Position numbers and translations under genes: made by a program. The notes below the pieces were generated by a model. It saw only the letters and a program-made list of their open reading frames with translations, was not told the origin of the DNA and ran no database searches. Of a DNA stretch of 9,339 bases, positions 5,258 through 9,339 are shown in pieces; the first letter of the stretch is position 1, and each line of letters opens with the position of its first letter. This DNA comes from Sporichthyaceae bacterium (GTDB lineage Bacteria > Actinomycetota > Actinomycetes > JACCUZ01), in assembly GCA_013698395.1 (NCBI GenBank), contig JACCUZ010000125.1:1-9339 (forward strand), given 5' to 3'.

Positions 5258-6865
5258 TCAGGCCAGCGCAACCAGGTCGGCGTAGTCGGCGTTCCACAGG
5301 TCCTCGACCCCGTCAGGCAGCAGGATGAGTCGCTCCGGCGCGAGCGCGTCGACCGCTCCCTCGTCGTGGGTGACCAGGACGACCGCACCCGCGAACGTAC
5401 GCAGCGCGCCCAGGATCTCCGCACGGCTCGCCGGGTCGAGGTTGTTCGTCGGCTCGTCGAGCATCAGCACGTTGGCGCTGGACACGACAAGGGTCGCCAG
5501 CGCCAGCCGCGTCTTCTCCCCGCCGGAGAGCACCCGCGCCGGCTTGTCGACATCGTCACCGCTGAAGAGGAAGGACCCAAGGATCCGGCGCAGTTCCACC
5601 TCGGGCGTGCTGGGCGCTGCGGTGCGCATGTTCTCCAGCACTGTGCGGTTCGGGTCGAGCGTCTCGTGCTCCTGGGCGTAGTAGCCGACCTTGAGCCCGT
5701 GACCCGGCACCACACGACCCGTGTCGGGAGCCTCGATGCCGGCGAGCAGGCGCAGGAGAGTGGTCTTGCCGGCGCCGTTGAGACCGAGGATGACGACGCG
5801 GCTCCCCCGGTCGACCGCCAGGTCCACGTCGGTGAAGACCTCCAGCGAGCCGTAGGACTTCGACAGGCCCTCGGCGGTCAACGGGGTCTTTCCGCAGGGC
5901 GACGGGTCGGGGAACCGCAGCTTCGCGACCCGGTCGGTGCGGCGTACCTCGTCCAGGGTGGACAGCAGCCGCTCAGCCCGCCTGTCCATGTTCTGCGCAG
6001 CCCTGGCCTTGGTGGCCTTGTACCGCATCCGGTCGGCCTGCGCCTTGAGCGCAGCCGCCTGCTTCTCGGCGTTCGTCCGCTCGCGCTTGCGCCGTCGTTC
6101 GTCGGTCTCGCGCTGCGCCAGGTAGGCCGGCCAGCCAACGTTGTACACGTCGAGCTCGGCACGGTTTGCGTCAAGGTGGAACACCCGGGTCACGGTGTGC
6201 TCCAGCAGGCCGGCGTCGTGGCTGATGACCACGAGTCCGCCCTTGTACGCGCGCAGGTACTCGCGCAGCCACCCGATCGAGTCGGCATCGAGGTGGTTCG
6301 TGGGCTCGTCGAGGAGCAACGTCGCGTCCGACCCGGTGGACGAGAACAGGATGCGGGAGAGCTCGATGCGGCGCCGCTGACCGCCGGAGAGGGTGTGCAG
6401 CCGCTGGCCGAGAACCCGGTCGGGCAGGCCCAGGCTGGAGGCGATCGCCGCCGCCTCGCTCTCCGCGGCGTACCCGCCGGCTGCCTGGAACTCCGCCTCG
6501 AGCCGGACGTAGCGGCGCATGGCCCGCTCGTGGGTCTCGGGGTCCGCGCTGGCCATCTCCCCCTCGGTGTGACGCAGCCGGGCGACGACGTCGTCGAGGC
6601 CACGGGCCGACAGGATGCGGTCCCGGGCGAGCATGTCGAGGTCGCCCGTCCGCGGGTCCTGGGGCAGGTAGCCGACCGAGCCGGAACGGGTCACCTCGCC
6701 AGCGGCGGGCTGCCCCTCGCCGGCCAGCACCCTGGTCAGGGTGGTCTTGCCCGCACCGTTACGCCCAACCAGTCCCACCCGGTCGCCCGGCGCGATCCGG
6801 AACGTCGCCTCCCCCAGCAGCAGCCGGGGGCCGGCGCGCAGCTCCAGCCGGGCAGCGGTGATCAT
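5258..6865 (-). CDS. ABC-F family ATPase (ribosome-associated type)
   Basis: A 535-residue protein with two ABC ATPase domains and no membrane segments, the ABC-F plan. Such proteins bind the ribosomal E site and regulate translation or protect ribosomes from antibiotics; they do not transport. Domain 1: Walker A GRNGAGKTT (34-42), signature LSGGQRRR (159-166), Walker B LLLDEPTNHLD (183-193), His216. The charged helical interdomain linker (about 245-325) is rich in Arg, Lys and Glu. Domain 2: Walker A GLNGAGKTT (361-369), signature LSGGEK (446-451), Walker B LMLDEPTNNLD (467-477), His500. The opening MITAARLELRAG and SVGYLPQDPRTGDLD resemble M. tuberculosis Rv1473 (from memory), not EttA. Whether it gives antibiotic tolerance cannot be said. 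ATG start at 6865 with AAGGA 6 nt upstream. It precedes the Gbn-like gene on the same strand, apparently a conserved pair, and diverges from the metallopeptidase gene across 149 bp. Confidence 0.94.
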   Translation of the reverse strand: MITAARLELRAGPRLLLGEATFRIAPGDRVGLVGRNGAGKTTLTRVLAGEGQPAAGEVTRSGSVGYLPQDPRTGDLDMLARDRILSARGLDDVVARLRHTEGEMASADPETHERAMRRYVRLEAEFQAAGGYAAESEAAAIASSLGLPDRVLGQRLHTLSGGQRRRIELSRILFSSTGSDATLLLDEPTNHLDADSIGWLREYLRAYKGGLVVISHDAGLLEHTVTRVFHLDANRAELDVYNVGWPAYLAQRETDERRRKRERTNAEKQAAALKAQADRMRYKATKARAAQNMDRRAERLLSTLDEVRRTDRVAKLRFPDPSPCGKTPLTAEGLSKSYGSLEVFTDVDLAVDRGSRVVILGLNGAGKTTLLRLLAGIEAPDTGRVVPGHGLKVGYYAQEHETLDPNRTVLENMRTAAPSTPEVELRRILGSFLFSGDDVDKPARVLSGGEKTRLALATLVVSSANVLMLDEPTNNLDPASRAEILGALRTFAGAVVLVTHDEGAVDALAPERLILLPDGVEDLWNADYADLVALA

Positions 6866-7014
6866 GGGAGGTCCTTCGACGTCGTGTCGGGAGTTGAGTG
6901 CCGCAAGTTGTTGGGCACCGCAGTTGGTGGGTAACGGGAGACCAGCTCACCAGGACGGCGCGGGGACCCGCGCTCCAGTCTACGTTCGCCCCAGCGAGAG
7001 GACGGACCCTGCCG
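6866..7014. promoter_or_regulatory. Divergent intergenic region of the ABC-F and metallopeptidase genes
   Basis: A 149-bp region from which both genes must be transcribed. The central perfect palindrome GCGCGGG-GA-CCCGCGC spans 6958-6973. Just to its right, TACGTT (6981-6986) fits the actinobacterial -10 pattern TANNNT for the metallopeptidase, giving a leader of about 22 nt; no matching -35 box is clear. On the opposite strand TAGACT (complement of 6977-6982) fits the same pattern for the ABC-F gene. The palindrome would cover the -35 side of the rightward promoter, a place where a repressor could act. Confidence 0.4.
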
Positions 7015-7896
7015 ATGGGGATCAAGTTCGACGACCAGTCCGTGGACGTGTCCGGCGTCTCTGACCGGCGCGGCAGGGGTGGCCCGATCGCCATCGGGGG
7101 TGGCGGCGTCGGCGTCGTCGGCCTGCTGATCTACGTGCTGGTGTCGGTGCTCGGCGGTGGCTCCGTCGACCCGACCCAGCTGGTGCCGCAGGGCGGGCCG
7201 GTGCAGGGCGAGGGGCCAGGCACCGGCGACCTGGCGTCCCGGTGCAACACCGACGGCGCGATCCAGCAGTACGACGACTGCTTCCTCGTGAAGGTCTACA
7301 ACGAGATCAACGAGGTCTGGACCGACGAGTTCAACCGGGCTGGCAACACGTACGAGGAGCCGGGACTGACATTCTTCACCCAGGGCGTGCAGACCGGCTG
7401 CGGGGCCGCATCCTCACAGGTCGGGCCGTTCTACTGCCCGCCGGACCAGGGCATCTACATAGACATCGGCTTCCTCGAGCAGCTGCAGCAGCAGTTCGGC
7501 GCGGACGGCCGCTACGCGCAGGCCTACATCATGGCTCACGAGGCCGGCCACCACCTCCAGACCCTGTTCGGCACGGAGCGCAAGGTCCGGGCCGCGCAGC
7601 AGTCCGATCCCGGCCAGGCGAACCAGCTGTCAGTCGCGATGGAGCTGCAGGCCGACTGCTACGCCGGCGTGTGGAGCCGGCTTGCTGACGACCGGGGCAA
7701 CGTCTCGGTCGGTGAGGCGGAGCTCGACCAGGCCATCGGGGCGGCCGAGGCCGTCGGCGACGACCGGATCCAGGCCAAAACACAGGGCAGGGTCGACCCC
7801 GAGTCCTGGACGCACGGGTCCGCCGAACAGCGGCGGACCTGGTTCCTCACCGGACGCCGGTCCGGGAACGTCAACTCCTGCGACACCTTCCGCTGA
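7015..7896 (+). CDS. Membrane-anchored neutral zinc metallopeptidase (YpfJ/Zn_peptidase family)
   Basis: A 293-residue protein of the putative neutral zinc metallopeptidase family (Pfam Zn_peptidase); its natural substrate is not known to me. A short charged N-terminus (MGIKFDDQSVDVSGVSDRRG) precedes a Gly-rich hydrophobic segment (24-46), giving one membrane anchor with the catalytic part probably outside. A Gly/Pro/Gln linker (47-72) follows. The zinc site is HEAGHH (175-180) with Glu176 as catalytic base and Glu210 in MELQADCYAGVW as probable third ligand. Cysteines at 77, 89, 129, 141, 215 and 289 fit an extracytoplasmic disulfide-bonded domain. I chose ATG 7015 because family members start with a short FDD...VSDRRG segment. 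The frame is open back to GTG 6898 without family-like sequence. GAGAGGA (6996-7002) is 12 nt from the ATG, so the rare CTG at 7009 is a minor alternative. It ends 6 bp from the convergent sufT. Confidence 0.9.
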   Translation: MGIKFDDQSVDVSGVSDRRGRGGPIAIGGGGVGVVGLLIYVLVSVLGGGSVDPTQLVPQGGPVQGEGPGTGDLASRCNTDGAIQQYDDCFLVKVYNEINEVWTDEFNRAGNTYEEPGLTFFTQGVQTGCGAASSQVGPFYCPPDQGIYIDIGFLEQLQQQFGADGRYAQAYIMAHEAGHHLQTLFGTERKVRAAQQSDPGQANQLSVAMELQADCYAGVWSRLADDRGNVSVGEAELDQAIGAAEAVGDDRIQAKTQGRVDPESWTHGSAEQRRTWFLTGRRSGNVNSCDTFR

Positions 7897-7902
7897 CCGC
7901 GC

Positions 7903-8253
7903 TCAGACGTTGAAGCCGAGCGCCCGCAGTTGCTCGCGACCCTCGTCGGTGATCTTGTCAGGTCCCCACGGCGGCATCCACACCCAGTTGATGCGGGTCT
8001 CCTTGACCAGACCCGAGAGCGCGGAGTTCGTCTGGTCCTCGATGACGTCGGTGAGCGGGCACGCCGCCGAGGTCAGCGTCATGTCCAGGGTGACGGCATT
8101 GTCGTCGTCGACGTGGACGCCGTAGATCAGCCCGAGGTCCACGACGTTGATGCCCAGCTCGGGATCGACCACGTCGCGCATGGCCTCCTCCACGTCCTCT
8201 ACCTTCGCGATGCCGGGCTGGCCGCTGTCGGTCGCGGTAGCGGTCTCGCTCAT
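7903..8253 (-). CDS. sufT: SufT, MIP18/DUF59-family iron-sulfur assembly factor
   Basis: A 116-residue protein of the MIP18 (formerly DUF59) family, which assists maturation of iron-sulfur proteins, probably by helping cluster transfer to targets. After a low-complexity N-terminus (1-15) come the family motifs DPELGINVVDLGLIYGV (30-46), LTSAACPLTD (60-69) with conserved Cys65, and the C-terminal WMPPWGPDKITDEGREQLRA (92-111). The ATG at 8253 overlaps the TGA of sufU by 4 nt (ATGA), so translation is likely coupled and no own ribosome-binding site is needed. It is the last gene of the visible SUF cluster, as in mycobacteria (Rv1466, from memory). Its stop faces the metallopeptidase stop across 6 bp, so this operon must end inside or beyond a convergent gene. 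Confidence 0.93.
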   Translation of the reverse strand: MSETATATDSGQPGIAKVEDVEEAMRDVVDPELGINVVDLGLIYGVHVDDDNAVTLDMTLTSAACPLTDVIEDQTNSALSGLVKETRINWVWMPPWGPDKITDEGREQLRALGFNV

Positions 8254-8789
8254 GCGCTCTCCTCCGTCGTCATGTCACCGTCAGTGGCGGGGTCCTGCGA
8301 TGCGCCGGCGACGGCCCGGGCCGTCGCGTCCTTCCAGGCCATCCAGCCCAGAAGGGCGCACTTGATGCGTGCGGGGTACTTCGACACACCCTCGAACGCC
8401 ACCGCGTCCTCGAGCACGTCCTCGAGCTCGCCGGTCACCGTCGCGGTGTCACCCTGCGCCCGCATCAGGGTGAGGAACGCGTCGTAGGCGGAGGTGGCTT
8501 CTCGAACGGTGCGTCCCACGACGAGGTCGGTCATCACCGACACCGACGCCTGCGAGATGGAGCAGCCGAGCGAGTCGTAGGACACGTCACGCACCGTCAT
8601 CTCGTCCCCGGCGCCACTGCCAGCCGCCACTCCAGCGGCGCGGTCCAACGCCACCCGCAGGGTGACCTCGTCACCGCACGTCGGGTTGACGTGGTGCACC
8701 TCGGCGTCGAACGGCTCGCGCAGGCCCTTGCCGTGCGGGCGGCGGTAGTGGTCCAGGATGATCTCCTGGTACATCGACTCGAGCTTCAC
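8250..8789 (-). CDS. sufU: SufU, zinc-dependent sulfurtransferase of SUF assembly
   Basis: A 179-residue SufU/IscU-fold protein. In Gram-positive bacteria SufU takes persulfide sulfur from SufS and hands it to the SufBCD scaffold; it is not itself the main scaffold. The expected zinc and sulfur-accepting residues are present: Cys38 and Asp40 in NPTCGDEV, Cys76 in SLGCSISQAS, and Cys144 in RIKCALLGW. The start is the GTG at 8789 (KLESMYQEIILDHYRRP), because SufU proteins begin there and this GTG overlaps the sufS TGA by 4 nt (GTGA). The open frame back to 8921 is only antisense-like overlap with sufS. It is longer than B. subtilis SufU (about 147 residues) through an Ala/Gly-rich stretch (51-62) and an acidic C-terminal tail (about 162-179). 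It overlaps sufT by 4 nt at its end. Confidence 0.93.
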   Translation of the reverse strand: MKLESMYQEIILDHYRRPHGKGLREPFDAEVHHVNPTCGDEVTLRVALDRAAGVAAGSGAGDEMTVRDVSYDSLGCSISQASVSVMTDLVVGRTVREATSAYDAFLTLMRAQGDTATVTGELEDVLEDAVAFEGVSKYPARIKCALLGWMAWKDATARAVAGASQDPATDGDMTTEESA

Positions 8790-9337
8790 AGGGCACCGCC
8801 GGACGGTCCGAAGAACCGCTTGACCCGCTCCAGCCCGTCGCCCAGCGCGTCGACCTCGGCCATCGTGGAGTAGATGTAGAACGACGCGCGGGTCGTCGCC
8901 GGCACCCGGAACCGCTGGCACACCGGGCGCGCGCAGTGGTGACCCACCCGGACCGCGATGCCCATCTCGTCGAGGACCTGGCCGACGTCGTGGGGGTGGA
9001 TTCCCTCGAGGGCGAAGGAGATCGCGGCGGCCCGGTCCTCGCTCGTTCGCGGTCCGATGATGCGCAGGCCGTCGATGGCCTGCAGGCGGTCCAGGGCGTA
9101 CGCGGTGATGGCGTGCTCGTGGGCCGCCACCGCCTCCATGCCCAGACCCGTCAGGTAGTCCACGGCCGCCCCGAGCCCGACCGCCTGCGCGATCGGCGGG
9201 GTGCCGGCCTCAAACTTGTGCGGCAGCCCGGCGTACGTCGAGGACGCCAGGGTCACCATCTCGATCATCTCTCCGCCGCCGAGGAACGGCGGCAGCACCT
9301 CGAGGAGGTCCCTGCGGCCCCAGAGCACACCGATGCC
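8786..9337 (-). CDS. sufS: SufS cysteine desulfurase (5' end outside window)
   Basis: C-terminal about 183 residues of a group II cysteine desulfurase, the PLP enzyme that converts L-cysteine to L-alanine and leaves a persulfide on its own cysteine for SufU. The first visible residues, GIGVLWGRRDLLEVLPPFLG, normally follow the PLP-lysine segment, so that lysine lies just past the right edge. Also present are GGGEMIEMV, KFEAGTPPIAQAVGLGAA (dimer and PLP-phosphate contact region) and the active-site loop RVGHHCARP with the persulfide Cys at nt 8933-8935. The C-terminal FYIYSTMAEVDAL segment is typical of SufS rather than IscS. The stop TGA (8786-8788) overlaps the sufU GTG by 4 nt. Upstream suf genes (sufB, sufD, sufC) would be expected beyond the right edge but are not seen. 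Confidence 0.95.
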   Translation of the reverse strand, partial: GIGVLWGRRDLLEVLPPFLGGGEMIEMVTLASSTYAGLPHKFEAGTPPIAQAVGLGAAVDYLTGLGMEAVAAHEHAITAYALDRLQAIDGLRIIGPRTSEDRAAAISFALEGIHPHDVGQVLDEMGIAVRVGHHCARPVCQRFRVPATTRASFYIYSTMAEVDALGDGLERVKRFFGPSGGAL

Positions 9338-9339
9338 GG

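Noticed and set aside
5366..6934. Long plus-strand open frame (522 codons) opposite the ABC-F gene
   Set aside because: Antisense frame kept open by high GC. Its translation is low-complexity and rich in Arg, Gly, Val and Gln with no motif, while the minus strand encodes a complete ABC-F protein.
6898..7014. N-terminal extension of the metallopeptidase to GTG 6898
   Set aside because: The extra 39 residues show no family similarity and would fill the divergent promoter region. ATG 7015 gives the usual short charged N-terminus before the anchor.
8250..8921. Longer 223-residue sufU start
   Set aside because: The added N-terminus overlaps the sufS 3' end and looks nothing like SufU. GTG 8789 gives the family N-terminus and a 4-nt overlap.
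1..9339. CRISPR array, tRNA/rRNA, insertion sequence or phage genes
   Set aside because: No regularly spaced direct repeats, no cloverleaf-like CCA-end sequence, and no transposase or integrase motif seen; gene content is housekeeping.

Overview
The window looks like ordinary chromosome of a free-living, high-GC actinobacterium. Evidence for this is the very GC-rich third codon positions, frequent GTG starts, the sufS-sufU-sufT order of an actinobacterial SUF operon, and a small helix-turn-helix protein that closely resembles the actinobacteria-specific nucleoid protein Gbn beside an ABC-F ATPase. From memory, the pair also occurs as SCO1839/SCO1840 in Streptomyces coelicolor and as Rv1473A/Rv1473 in Mycobacterium tuberculosis. 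In the latter genome the suf genes and an acyl-CoA dehydrogenase (fadE15) lie a few genes away. I cannot fix genus or species. No phage, transposase, CRISPR array, tRNA or rRNA was seen.

Layout, left to right. (1) 1-1580, plus strand: the 3' part of an atypical short-chain dehydrogenase whose catalytic Tyr and Lys are replaced, followed 31 bp later by an aminoglycoside/choline-type phosphotransferase. (2) 1603-3513, minus strand: a complete MsbA-type ABC exporter half-transporter, convergent with the phosphotransferase. (3) 3514-3718: the longest non-coding gap (205 bp). It is unusually rich in symmetry, with an AT-rich TAACTGTTA site, a 24-bp palindrome and a 90-nt imperfect hairpin with 24-nt arms. 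(4) 3719-6865, minus strand: ABC-F ATPase, then the Gbn-like protein, then an acyl-CoA dehydrogenase in transcription order. (5) 6866-7014: a divergent promoter region holding a 16-bp palindrome. (6) 7015-7896, plus strand: a membrane-anchored neutral zinc metallopeptidase. (7) 7903-9339, minus strand: the 3' end of a SUF iron-sulfur assembly operon (sufS partial, sufU, sufT), with 4-nt start/stop overlaps.

How the genes work together: SufS removes sulfur from cysteine, SufU accepts and passes it on, and SufT helps cluster maturation, so the right edge is one functional unit. The ABC-F protein probably acts on ribosomes and the Gbn-like protein on chromosome structure; their adjacency looks conserved rather than a proven shared pathway. 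The acyl-CoA dehydrogenase, ABC exporter, phosphotransferase and SDR have no obvious common substrate.

I did not find a convincing new multi-gene system. The items most worth a second look are the structured 3514-3718 gap, the Gbn-like gene in its conserved neighbourhood, the palindrome between the metallopeptidase and ABC-F genes, and the active-site-deviant SDR and phosphotransferase.
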